From NCBI GenBank assembly GCA_017451265.1, contig JAFSPU010000008.1, forward strand, positions 62,001 to 126,000: a stretch of DNA of 64,000 bases. Direction: 5' to 3'. Position 1 is the stretch's first letter; every line of letters begins with the position of its first letter. The notes under the pieces are model-generated. The model was not told the origin of the DNA. It was given only the letters and a program-made list of their open reading frames with translations, and did no database searches. The DNA comes from Clostridiales bacterium. GTDB lineage: Bacteria > Bacillota > Clostridia > Saccharofermentanales > Saccharofermentanaceae. This document shows, piece after piece, positions 9,571-17,574 of this stretch. Position numbers and translations under genes: made by a program.

Positions 9571-10455
9571 TCAGTTCACCAACATCGAATAAAGCGAATC
9601 GTAGTCCATTCCAATCTTACGTGTTCCCATAACGGCACTCTGCCACTCGTTAGGTTCATTCCACTCGGAATCATACCAGGGATTCATCAGGATAACGCTG
9701 TCAAACGAGGCCTCGTACGCGCTTATCACAGTATCAAAATCCTCTTCACTGATCTCCTGGCCGTTCTGTGTGTATGTATGGTATTCCTCATACTCATCAG
9801 AATCATAATTAATACCGAATGCACTGCACATCGAGCACACTTGGACAAGCGTGTTACCTTCCGCGGCATACTCATCATAGTAAGTCTCACCGTCCTCATC
9901 TGCCCAGCCGTAAGTAACGAGCAGATTGCCGTTGTTCAGAAGAATGATATTGCAGTCAGAACCGCCTGCAGCGTTCATGATGATGTTGTCAACATGGAGC
10001 ATCTCGACTGCCTGTCCTGCTTCAAAGTCATATGTATATACGGCACTGTCTCCGCCCATGAACATTCCGTAATCACCACCGTACTCGTAGTCGGAACAGT
10101 AAGTGATGATCAACTCAGGATATCCGTCACCGGTAAGGTCTGTATAAGCACATGTCATGTAGTCAGTGTACTCATCATCTTCGACCTCTCTGATGTAAGG
10201 CTCATACTCAGTTAATATCGCAGCATAAGCGGCGGTCATCTCAACCTCGTTGTAAACAGGAGCTGCAGAAGTCTCGGTAACTTCAGTCTCCTCAGTGGTT
10301 TCCACAGTAGTCTCAGAGGTCTCTACAGTCTCCTCGGAAACTTCTGTCTCGTCTGCGTCGCGGTCGCGCTTGTCGCTTTTCGAGCAGGCCGGAAGCAGTA
10401 CTGCAGCAGCAACAGCAAGTGCACCTACAGCGATGAGTTTTCTTTTTAGTGCCAT
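9571..10455 (-). CDS. Exported acidic lipoprotein, paralogue of its neighbour
   Basis: 294 residues. Signal peptide with lipobox LLPACSKS (Cys near residue 24), then a long linker of Glu-Thr-Val repeats (residues ~33-67), then a domain with AYTDLTGDGYPELIITY, the same acidic loop as in the 526-residue neighbour. The C-terminal parts also correspond (SEEDFD and ILMNPWYDSEWNE here; DESEFD and SIAPWYSEESDYN there). The gene lies 18 bases after the DUF1934 gene. Both lipoproteins probably arose by duplication and form a surface-exposed pair. No catalytic motif was seen. Confidence 0.75.
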   Translation of the reverse strand: MALKRKLIAVGALAVAAAVLLPACSKSDKRDRDADETEVSEETVETSETTVETTEETEVTETSAAPVYNEVEMTAAYAAILTEYEPYIREVEDDEYTDYMTCAYTDLTGDGYPELIITYCSDYEYGGDYGMFMGGDSAVYTYDFEAGQAVEMLHVDNIIMNAAGGSDCNIILLNNGNLLVTYGWADEDGETYYDEYAAEGNTLVQVCSMCSAFGINYDSDEYEEYHTYTQNGQEISEEDFDTVISAYEASFDSVILMNPWYDSEWNEPNEWQSAVMGTRKIGMDYDSLYSMLVN

Positions 10456-10473
10456 AATCTCTTCCCCCTTGAG

Positions 10474-10857
10474 TTAAAGCAGTTTTACCGAGAACACATT
10501 CTTGATGTCGTCCGCGCCCATCTCGTATGAGATCTCGAACTTGGGGCACAGTACGGAAGGCAGGTTTATATACTCCGTTTTAATGTCAGTGGTGATGTCG
10601 CCGTAAGGCGTGGTAACGACGCCCGCAGTCTTGCGCGCGGTGTCAAAGACAAGCTTGCTCTTATACTCACCCGAGCGGCACACAGTGGCCACCCCGGTCT
10701 GCTTGTCCATTCTTATCTCGTAAAAGGAATGCTCCTTATCGCCCTCGTGAAGCTGCTTCCACTTGATGTAAAGGGACGACACAGAGTCCTCGTAGATGCC
10801 TTTTGTCACGAGAGGCTTATCGTAGGCTCCCGTAGTTATCTCCATTTCCCTCAGCAC
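10474..10857 (-). CDS. DUF1934 family beta-barrel protein (YwiB-like)
   Basis: 127 residues of mostly alternating strand pattern, with the family hallmarks SLYIKWKQL, VCRSGEYKSKLVFD and TPYGDITTDIKT. DUF1934 members such as B. subtilis YwiB are small calycin-like barrels of unknown function, often near murI or argS. I chose the GTG at 10857: AAGGGG lies 5 bases before it, whereas the in-frame ATG at 10845 has a purine run only 3 bases upstream. The start overlaps the end of murI by seven bases. Confidence 0.8.
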   Translation of the reverse strand: MLREMEITTGAYDKPLVTKGIYEDSVSSLYIKWKQLHEGDKEHSFYEIRMDKQTGVATVCRSGEYKSKLVFDTARKTAGVVTTPYGDITTDIKTEYINLPSVLCPKFEISYEMGADDIKNVFSVKLL

Positions 10858-11687
10858 AGAAACCCCTTCACGTCGTAATTGTCGACCTGTACGTGCTTGG
10901 TGCCCTGGGGCAGCCCTCTTCCGAGGAACGGTGACGCCACCTGCTCGAAGATCTTGGGGTCGTCACTCGTGTAGAAAAGATGCGTGGGCTCACTGTCAGC
11001 CATAAGGCCGTCCTTCTCGAGGATGTCCTTGACCACGCCTGCCACGGCAATGCCGGAGTTAATAAGCGTAACGTCAGGGCCCATGACCTTGCTTATGGTC
11101 TTCGCAAGCAGAGGGTAATGTGTGCACGCGAGCACCACCGTATCCACTCCCGCAGTCTTCAAAGGCTCAAGGTAGCGGCTCGCGGTAAGGTATGCCACCT
11201 CATCGTCCCACCAGCCTTCCTCGGCAAGCGAAACGAAAAGCGGACACGCCTTGGAAATAACTTCAAGCTCCGGGATGTCCTTTCCGCACTCGCGGACCGC
11301 GGACTCGTATACGCCGGAGCCAACCGTGGCGCGCGTCGCAATGATACCGATCTTACCGTTCTTCGTAGCCTTAACAGCGGCCTTGGCACCCGGAACAACA
11401 ACCTCGACTACAGGCACGTCACACACCTTTGAGAGCACGTTATATGCATGCGTGCTCGCGGTGTTACATGCGATCACGATCATCTTCACATCCTGCTCCT
11501 TAAGGAACATCATGTCCTGAAGCGAATACTTGATTATGGTGTCATGTGACTTGGTACCATAAGGAGACCTTCCGTCGTCACCGAAATAGATCGTACTCTC
11601 CCCCGGCACCTGCGCGATTATCTCGCGGAGCACCGTGAGGCCTCCGATACCCGAATCAAAAACACCAATAGGTCTGTTGTCAGCCAT
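10851..11687 (-). CDS. murI: Glutamate racemase
   Basis: Makes D-glutamate for peptidoglycan in the cytosol. 278 residues, as usual. Both catalytic cysteines are present: IACNTAS (Cys74) and VLACTHYPLL. The N-terminal IGVFDSGIGGLTVLRE and the substrate segment FGDDGRSPYGTKS are typical (most family members have D-x-x-R-x-PYG). The start codon overlaps the stop of the upstream pseudouridine synthase gene by one base (TAATG), so translation is coupled. Confidence 0.96.
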   Translation of the reverse strand: MADNRPIGVFDSGIGGLTVLREIIAQVPGESTIYFGDDGRSPYGTKSHDTIIKYSLQDMMFLKEQDVKMIVIACNTASTHAYNVLSKVCDVPVVEVVVPGAKAAVKATKNGKIGIIATRATVGSGVYESAVRECGKDIPELEVISKACPLFVSLAEEGWWDDEVAYLTASRYLEPLKTAGVDTVVLACTHYPLLAKTISKVMGPDVTLINSGIAVAGVVKDILEKDGLMADSEPTHLFYTSDDPKIFEQVASPFLGRGLPQGTKHVQVDNYDVKGFLC

Positions 11688-12637
11688 TACAATTCCACCT
11701 CATATCTCGGCTCGATAGAGAACTTTCTGCCGGATAATTCCCTGTGTTTATTGTCTTCTGATATTTTACCGAACAACAACGATGTTGACCACAGCTGCTG
11801 GTGCTTTATCCTGCCGCCGTCCTTGGCCTCGAAGCACAGGTTCACCTGATTGCGGCCGTAGTTGCCGTCACCCAGAATCGGGTACCCAAGGTGTGCGAAC
11901 TGCGCCCTGATCTGATGCGTCCTTCCCGTCACGAGCTCGCACTCGATCTCGGAGAAGCCGTCATGGTAACCCAGGACCCTGTACCTCGTAGTTATCGGCA
12001 GGTCGCCCTCCTGTTTCTTGTCGTGGATATAAACCTCACCTGAGCGCGTCTTCTCGAGGTAAGCCGACACCTCGCTCATGAGCTTCTCGTCCTGCGCGAC
12101 TACAGCCTCTCCCAGGTCCGCGGGGATCTTCCCCACTACAAGGCACCTGTATCTTTTTGTTACCTTCTCTTCCTTAAAGAGCTTCACGGCATCTTCAAGG
12201 TAGTCCTTATTCTTGGCGATCATGAGGATGCCGCCGGTGTTCATGTCGATCCTGTGCACAAGCTCGGCGTTCTTAAAGCCTGCGCTCTGCCTTACTATGT
12301 CGATGAGGTTGTCGCCCGTCGTCTTTCCGCTGTGCACGGGCAGTCCCTGACGCTTGTTTACGATCAGCATGCCGTCGGTCTGTGCCACCACGGAGTAATC
12401 CCTGGAGTAGTCCCTCTTCTGCTGCGCGCCCTCGAAAAGGCTGTCAGGCAGCCACACCTGAACCTCCTGGCCCGCGAGCACCTTAAGGTCAGCAGAGACT
12501 TTCTTGCCGTCGATCCTTATGTCCTTGTGCTTGAGCGCCTTATAAAGGTCCGCCTTGGTCAAAGACGGGAAATTAACAGTGCACGCCTTAACGACGTGCT
12601 CACCGTTTAATGAATTGTCTACGATAAAGCTTCTCAT
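11687..12637 (-). CDS. RluA-family pseudouridine synthase
   Basis: Converts uridine to pseudouridine in rRNA or tRNA. 316 residues with an N-terminal S4-type RNA-binding domain (about residues 10-75) and a catalytic domain with the box VHRIDMNTGGILMIAKN, whose Asp is the catalytic residue. GRTHQIRAQFAHLGYPILGD is the second family hallmark. The target (RluC, RluD or another class) cannot be told. It lies two bases after the small membrane protein and overlaps murI by one base. Confidence 0.9.
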   Translation of the reverse strand: MRSFIVDNSLNGEHVVKACTVNFPSLTKADLYKALKHKDIRIDGKKVSADLKVLAGQEVQVWLPDSLFEGAQQKRDYSRDYSVVAQTDGMLIVNKRQGLPVHSGKTTGDNLIDIVRQSAGFKNAELVHRIDMNTGGILMIAKNKDYLEDAVKLFKEEKVTKRYRCLVVGKIPADLGEAVVAQDEKLMSEVSAYLEKTRSGEVYIHDKKQEGDLPITTRYRVLGYHDGFSEIECELVTGRTHQIRAQFAHLGYPILGDGNYGRNQVNLCFEAKDGGRIKHQQLWSTSLLFGKISEDNKHRELSGRKFSIEPRYEVEL

Positions 12638-12639
12638 TA

Positions 12640-13113
12640 TTACTTAAGTATATTAATACCGAGCATCGTCAGGACTCCGATAATGATTCCTGCCAATACT
12701 ACTCCGCACATAACGGCGATCGAACTCTTCTTAAAGTCCAGGTCGAGGATGCTTGCTGCAAGCGTTCCTGTCCACGCGCCTGTTCCGGGAAGCGGAATGC
12801 CTACGAAAAGAAACAGCGCGATATAAGCGCCCTTCTTGCCTGCCATGAGCTTCTGTCCGCCCTTGTGGCCCTTCTCAAGGCAGAAGGTAAAGAACTTACC
12901 GATGATCTTCTTATCCTTACCCCACTCGAGAACCTTACGTGCGAGGAAGAAGATTATCGGTACCGGCAGCAAGTTGCCGACGATACAAATGATATATGCA
13001 GGTATTGTCGGGATGCCCGCAGCCAGAGCATAGATAATGCCGCCACGGATCTCGATCAGAGGAACCATCGATATAAAAAACGAGATAATTGCATCATACA
13101 TATCAAAAGACAT
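12640..13113 (-). CDS. Small multi-drug export family membrane protein
   Basis: 157 residues with about four membrane helices. The segments MVPLIEIRGGIIYALAAGIP and FLFVGIPLPGTGAWTGTLAA match the family named Sm_multidrug_ex in Pfam (COG2426). Despite the name the transport function is hardly tested. It is very close (2 bases) to the pseudouridine synthase gene and 54 bases after the AraC gene, so it belongs to the same run. Confidence 0.83.
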   Translation of the reverse strand: MSFDMYDAIISFFISMVPLIEIRGGIIYALAAGIPTIPAYIICIVGNLLPVPIIFFLARKVLEWGKDKKIIGKFFTFCLEKGHKGGQKLMAGKKGAYIALFLFVGIPLPGTGAWTGTLAASILDLDFKKSSIAVMCGVVLAGIIIGVLTMLGINILK

Positions 13114-13167
13114 AATAATTCTCCTTAATCGCCACTGATTGTCGCATAAGATGCCGTGCTTTACAAA

Positions 13168-13938
13168 TCAGCCTTTGGCCTCCTGCTCGCTTATCCAGCT
13201 TTTGTGATAATGCTTCTTCCTGTACTCTTCGGGCGTCATGCCGGTCTGCTTGCGGAACACCTGTATGAAGTGGCTCTGTGATGAGAAGCCTAAGTAGTTT
13301 GAGATCTGAAGTGACGTGTCATCGAGGTGGCGCAGCATATGTTCCGCGATCTCTATCTTACTGTCACGGATATACTCGCTTATTGACTTGCCCATCTCCT
13401 TCTTAAACAGCTTGCTTAAGTAACTCGCGTTAACCGAGAGCTCGTTTGCCACCTGCTCCACCGTAATAGGCTCCTGGACGTGAGCGCGGATATAGTCGAC
13501 TGCGAGCACGACATATCTTGAGACGACCTGCTTGGTGGAAAGCTCGCGCATCCTCATGCAGTACTCGATCCTGATCTCGTTGGCGATGGCGCGGACTTCC
13601 TCAGGCGTAGACGCGCGGTCGATCTTTCTTATGAAGATATCTGATAATGTATAGCTCACGGCTATATCAAACCCGTGCTCAATGCAGAACCTGGAAACAA
13701 GCGCCGTCATGATGATGGCGTGATACTTCTCGTTGCTTAAGCTGTCGGAAGAAAGAACACCTCTTCTTGAAGGTGAATTCTTATCCTTATCCGACCTCTC
13801 GAGGTCCTTTTTAAGGCCCTCAAGATCACCCGCGGCGATCAGGCCGTAACGGTTGATTTCGGCATTATAAGCGAAACGCATTATATCGTTATCGCGCTCC
13901 GTCAGAAGCAGACGCTCAAGCTCTTCGTCGATAGTCAT
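13168..13938 (-). CDS. AraC-family transcriptional regulator
   Basis: 256 residues. The last 100 carry the double helix-turn-helix of AraC/XylS proteins: VEQVANELSVNASYLSKLFK and ISNYLGFSSQSHFIQVFRK followed by GMTPEEYRK. The N-terminal 150 residues are helical and show no cupin or receiver motif, so the ligand, if any, is unknown. Its start overlaps the cyclophilin stop by one base (TGATG). It may control the operon in which it lies; no operator was identified. Confidence 0.9.
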   Translation of the reverse strand: MTIDEELERLLLTERDNDIMRFAYNAEINRYGLIAAGDLEGLKKDLERSDKDKNSPSRRGVLSSDSLSNEKYHAIIMTALVSRFCIEHGFDIAVSYTLSDIFIRKIDRASTPEEVRAIANEIRIEYCMRMRELSTKQVVSRYVVLAVDYIRAHVQEPITVEQVANELSVNASYLSKLFKKEMGKSISEYIRDSKIEIAEHMLRHLDDTSLQISNYLGFSSQSHFIQVFRKQTGMTPEEYRKKHYHKSWISEQEAKG

Positions 13939-14597
13939 CAGTCGATTACTCTGACTTCAGTGATAACGGGCTGGTCCTCGGGTGCAACAGCGCCATTGGG
14001 GCCTGAATTAACGGTATTCTCACAGATTGCATCTACGATTTCCATGCCTTCGGTTACGTGCCCGAATGTGGCATAGTTGCCGTCGATAGACTGATAGTCC
14101 TCGTGAACGATGTAGAACTGGGAGGAAGCGGAATCCATATTCTGTGCGTTACGGCCCATGGCGATGGCGCCTCTGGTATGTGAGATGGGATTCTCGATAC
14201 CGTTGTTGGCGAACTCGCCGATGATCGTATGACCGGAGCCGCCTGTACCGTCGCCGTTAGGATCGCCGCCCTGGATCATGAAGCCTGAGATGATTCTGTG
14301 GAATGTAAGTCCGTTGTAGAAGCCGGAGCTTGCGAGGTCCATGAAGTTATGTGTCGTGATAGGAGCAGCATCAGCATCAAGCTCGATGTAGATGGTGCCG
14401 TAATCCTGAATATCCATCTCCACATGGTGAAGGCCGTCTCTTAATGGCGCTGCCTCTTCCTCATATGCACTGAGTCTTGCAGCCGCAGCATCACGTGCAG
14501 CCTGGTTGGGATCCTCATATTTAATGCAGCCTGTCATGAGGCTCACAGCAGCTGCCATGGCAACCGCAGATATCAATATCTTCTTTATACCCTTCAT
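13938..14597 (-). CDS. Exported cyclophilin-type peptidyl-prolyl isomerase (lipoprotein)
   Basis: Catalyses cis-trans isomerisation of prolyl bonds outside the membrane. I place the start at ATG 14597, which has AGGGGAG 9 bases upstream and gives a signal peptide with lipobox LMTGCIKY; upstream codons add an unlikely tail. The 219-residue product has the cyclophilin core: FHRIISGFMIQGGDPNGDG, SSQFYIVHED and GHVTEGMEIVD. The catalytic Arg (FHRI) and Phe/Gln of the FMIQGGD strand are present. It is the first gene of the run down to 7989. Confidence 0.92.
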   Translation of the reverse strand: MKGIKKILISAVAMAAAVSLMTGCIKYEDPNQAARDAAAARLSAYEEEAAPLRDGLHHVEMDIQDYGTIYIELDADAAPITTHNFMDLASSGFYNGLTFHRIISGFMIQGGDPNGDGTGGSGHTIIGEFANNGIENPISHTRGAIAMGRNAQNMDSASSQFYIVHEDYQSIDGNYATFGHVTEGMEIVDAICENTVNSGPNGAVAPEDQPVITEVRVID

Positions 14598-14651
14598 TTC
14601 CTTATACTCCCCTTGTTTATATACCCATACATTGTAACACAGGCATTGTGC

Positions 14652-14657
14652 TATCAT
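14652..14657 (+). promoter_or_regulatory. Extended -10 promoter, apparent leaderless start
   Basis: TGC followed by TATCAT (14652-14657), then six bases TTCCTT, then ATG at 14664. No ribosome binding site is present in between. Confidence 0.55.
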
Positions 14658-14663
14658 TTCCTT

Positions 14664-15218
14664 ATGGAAAACACAGTCTATAACTTCACCTCAGAAAAGA
14701 TATATAAGAAGACCTCATGGGAGAGGAACCTGTGTCTCGGAGCCGCAGGACTCTTCGCTTTAACTGCAGGACTTACGTACCTCGGAGTAAACGCCGGCCT
14801 CGGACCCGTGTCGATCTTCCCCATCGCCATAGGCATCTTCACACTCGCGACCGCCGCAGGAGTCTGGCTGCTTCACATAGGCGAGAAAAGGCAGCTAAAA
14901 AAGTCTCTCAAGGATCTGTCTGTCGATGACGTCTTGTACGAGATCAACCACAACTGCATCTTCATCTTCGGACGCGACAACAAGGCGTCATTCTTCCTGA
15001 CGCCGAAGTACCTGGTGGTACAAAATAAGTTTGTATGCAAGACTTCAGACATCGCACGCGCCCGCCTCTTCAAAGGCAGACCCCGCATTAATTCCACTGT
15101 GATCTACCTAAAAAACGGCACCGAGTATGACTCGGGCAAGCTGCTCGGTAATTACGGCAAGTATGATGAGTTCGCAGCCGCGTTAAGGCGCGTGAATCCT
15201 TCTGCAGAATGCCGATAA
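14664..15218 (+). CDS. Two-helix membrane protein with a PH-like cytosolic domain
   Basis: 184 residues from ATG 14664; this start lies six bases after a -10 box and no earlier start has a ribosome site. Two adjacent membrane helices (about residues 25-45 and 50-70) are followed by a soluble domain with alternating strands and a final helix, as in YcxB-like or bacterial PH-domain proteins (ASFFLTPKYLVVQNKFV, DEFAAALRRV). I do not recognise a named family. It is transcribed away from the cyclophilin gene and stands alone. Function unknown. Confidence 0.7.
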   Translation: MENTVYNFTSEKIYKKTSWERNLCLGAAGLFALTAGLTYLGVNAGLGPVSIFPIAIGIFTLATAAGVWLLHIGEKRQLKKSLKDLSVDDVLYEINHNCIFIFGRDNKASFFLTPKYLVVQNKFVCKTSDIARARLFKGRPRINSTVIYLKNGTEYDSGKLLGNYGKYDEFAAALRRVNPSAECR

Positions 15219-15405
15219 GATATTAACAGGGTGTTCCCCACCTTAATGCACATATACCCCCCAATCGACCATCAGCTAGGGAATCACACCCCCTTATTCC
15301 CCATAACTCACCCGTTTTCATTCACAAAGCGTCTGTGATTGGGGAACTCTTAAGCACACCCTTCTTACCGACAAAAAGCACTTCAACTCAATCTATACTT
15401 CTGGG
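15219..15405. other. Gene-free stretch, nothing identified
   Basis: This 187-base region is rich in runs of C (CCCC in several places) and has no open frame, strong hairpin with a T-run or promoter that I can defend. Confidence 0.5.
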
Positions 15406-15636
15406 TTATTGGTTTTGTCTGTCGCTTAGTATGATTTCAATTTGTTTCTTTAATTCGTTTATTTCTAATTCCTGTTCACGTAATTTCTTCCTAAACCCGC
15501 CAGCATTCTCACATTTGGGAATAAGCTTATGAAAGGGCTCTGAGGACATATCTGAAGTCGGCCCCCCCTTATAAACACAGTCAACAAACAAATCTGAAGA
15601 ATCAAGTTTATCAAACGGACACACTTCCATCTTCAT
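15406..15636 (-). CDS. Small protein resembling the N-terminus of an HNH-type restriction enzyme, with coiled-coil tail
   Basis: 76 residues from ATG 15636, which has AAGGAG 9 bases upstream; an ATG at 15645 is too close to that site. Residues 10-45 (LFVDCVYKGG...EPFHKLIPKCENAGGFRK) resemble the N-terminal block of a type II restriction/HNH endonuclease group with the pattern VYKGG...DDPISKLL..GN.GGFR. The remainder (KKLREQELEINELKKQIEIIL) is a heptad-like coiled coil instead of a nuclease. It stands alone in AT-rich DNA unlike its neighbours. It could be a remnant of a restriction system or an independent adaptor. The family link is from memory and needs a profile search. Confidence 0.6.
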   Translation of the reverse strand: MKMEVCPFDKLDSSDLFVDCVYKGGPTSDMSSEPFHKLIPKCENAGGFRKKLREQELEINELKKQIEIILSDRQNQ

Positions 15637-15983
15637 AAGCGTCATCTCCTTTTATGCACATATATTTATAATTATAAGATTCATTTATTAATAATCTGTT
15701 ATTAACCCTATGAACTTTCATTCAAACTTGACCTACTACAGGTAAACATCTCTAAAGTCATTGGTTATTATCCTGTCAACTCTGCGAATCGCACATTTTC
15801 CTAGTATTCGTACAACTCTTACACAGCTCTCAAACAGCATACAGAAGGTTTGCTCATTGATGTACCAAATCGGCCGAAATATGTTAGTGATGGGATACTC
15901 GTGGGCGTAATGGCAGAAACCCGCAAACAAAAACCTCTCACCGCGTGGATGAGAGGTTTTAATGTTCAATAATCTAAAACGAA
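15637..15983. other. Intergenic AT-rich stretch with promoter and terminator
   Basis: The first 80 bases are very AT-rich and contain a minus-strand TATAAT (15671-15676) that can serve the 76-residue gene. The last part holds the terminator of the gene at 15984. Between about 15730 and 15900 a minus-strand frame is open but has no start or ribosome site. Confidence 0.5.
15922..15959 (-). terminator. Rho-independent terminator
   Basis: Minus strand AAACCTCTCA, 9-base loop, TGAGAGGTTT, then TTGTTTG. It lies 24 bases beyond the stop of the transglutaminase-like gene. Confidence 0.85.
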
Positions 15984-17564
15984 TCAGTTCGCTCTTTCGA
16001 TGATCCTGTAAGGCGCGATGTAATACTCGTCCTCATCAAGGTCGATGCCGTGAGGAACGCTGATGATCGCTCTGGGGCAGTCATCAAAAGCCCAGCTGTC
16101 AACAACTGTTACGCTGTCGGGAACATAAACATACGCGAGCTCATCGCAGTAGTCGAATGAGCAGTAACCGATGTACTGGAGGCCTTCAGGCAGGTATATA
16201 TACTCCAGGTCCTCACATGTATTAAACGCATAATCCTCGATACGCGTTACCGTGTCAGGAAGAACTACGCTGGTTATGATATCACAGTCAGCAAAGCACC
16301 TCTCAGCGATGGTATCAATCGTGCAGTTCTCATCGAATACGACTGTTCTGAAACCGTTGCAGCCGTAAGGAAGATCCAGTGTACCGCTTCCGGAGATGGT
16401 GATAGTACCGTCTCTTGAGATCTGATATGTGGCATCGCCGGCCTGACCGGAACTCTCGATTCCGTGGATAGTATCTGCATCACAGATCTTGTGTGTGTTG
16501 GAGAAAAGCTCCAGGGGAAGCAGATACCAGTTATAGGAAGCATCGCCTTCAGTTCTTGTACCTGTGTCATGAGTGTCGCCGTTATATGCATTGCCGCAGT
16601 CCCATGTCGGATCCACGTGATACCATGTTCCGTCGATGCAGACTACTGCCCATGCGTGGTTCGGGCCCTCATCACCGATATAATCGTCAGCCATAACGAG
16701 CTCACTCGCATCTGCGCCGATACCGAAGGATACTGCAGCAGGAATATCGGCAGCTCTGCAAAGTGCAGTAAATGTATTGCCGAGGCCCTCGCAGATAGCT
16801 ACCTTACGCAGAATAAGAGTAGCGGCATCATCCTGATAACCTGTGTAATTGTCATTTATCTGTACATAGTCATAAGCAAACTCATTGACCATGTAATCGT
16901 AGATCGCATATACCTTGGACCAGTCATCTGTGCAGTGCTGTGTGAGACGCTGAGCAGTTGTAATAACGATGGGTGAATCGCAGTTTACGTCGTTCTGGGG
17001 CTGGAGGCACTCCTGAAGAGACTGATCATCAGTCCACAGCTCGCTGCATCTTTCCACATTGAAGTCATAACATGTTGACTCTACAAAAGCGAGATTGCCG
17101 TCATTCTTCTTGGTAATCGCTATGTCGTCATATCTGCACTGGATACCGTCTGCAGTAACTACGAACATCATGTAGTAAAGATCGTTGGTATCAAGATAAT
17201 CTGCTACCTCGAAAGAGAATGAACCGGAGTTTCCGGGGCCGCTGGATGCGACAATGGAATGTCTGTCATCCATAACATTGATCGTCATTCCGGAACCGCA
17301 TGAAGTCTGAACTCCGACCTCAGTACCGGATACATAAAGCTTGATCTCGCCGCCGGTCTTGGATCTGAACATGATATCCGTGTAATCGGCATAGTAGTTC
17401 TCGATGCTCAGTGCACCGGGATTAACCGTGGGATCGAGACCTGCGAAGATGCTGCTCTTATCTGCCTTCACGGAATTGACCGCGGCAGCGGCAGGACAAG
17501 CCATCAGGTTAGCGACGACAGCCGCAGCAGCCATGCATGAAAGAAGTTTTCTAAGCTTAATCAT
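15984..17564 (-). CDS. Exported transglutaminase-like protein with BspA-type leucine-rich repeats
   Basis: 526 residues. A signal peptide (about residues 1-28, AAAAVVANLMACPAAAA) precedes an N-terminal strand-rich region. A transglutaminase-like core holds the triad: Cys in VAICEGLGNTF near residue 258, His in GPNHAWAVV near 301 and Asp in HVDPTWD near 319. Residues ~390-510 carry four or so LRR_5 repeats (SVVLPDTVTRIEDYAFNTC, YIYLPEGLQYIGYCSFDYC). Such proteins are thought to cleave or modify surface peptides or to adhere. The proS gene ends 11 bases upstream and a terminator follows, so it closes that operon. Confidence 0.85.
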   Translation of the reverse strand: MIKLRKLLSCMAAAAVVANLMACPAAAAVNSVKADKSSIFAGLDPTVNPGALSIENYYADYTDIMFRSKTGGEIKLYVSGTEVGVQTSCGSGMTINVMDDRHSIVASSGPGNSGSFSFEVADYLDTNDLYYMMFVVTADGIQCRYDDIAITKKNDGNLAFVESTCYDFNVERCSELWTDDQSLQECLQPQNDVNCDSPIVITTAQRLTQHCTDDWSKVYAIYDYMVNEFAYDYVQINDNYTGYQDDAATLILRKVAICEGLGNTFTALCRAADIPAAVSFGIGADASELVMADDYIGDEGPNHAWAVVCIDGTWYHVDPTWDCGNAYNGDTHDTGTRTEGDASYNWYLLPLELFSNTHKICDADTIHGIESSGQAGDATYQISRDGTITISGSGTLDLPYGCNGFRTVVFDENCTIDTIAERCFADCDIITSVVLPDTVTRIEDYAFNTCEDLEYIYLPEGLQYIGYCSFDYCDELAYVYVPDSVTVVDSWAFDDCPRAIISVPHGIDLDEDEYYIAPYRIIERAN

Positions 17565-17574
17565 AATCAGATCC

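Noticed and set aside
15406-15636. Antitoxin of a toxin-antitoxin pair
   Set aside because: The size fits, but there is no partner gene beside it and the conserved block resembles a restriction enzyme N-terminus.
15736-15969. 77-codon minus-strand frame with protein-like composition
   Set aside because: Its ATG lies inside the terminator of the neighbouring gene, there is no ribosome site, and no family is recognised. It may be a decayed fragment, but I cannot support a gene.
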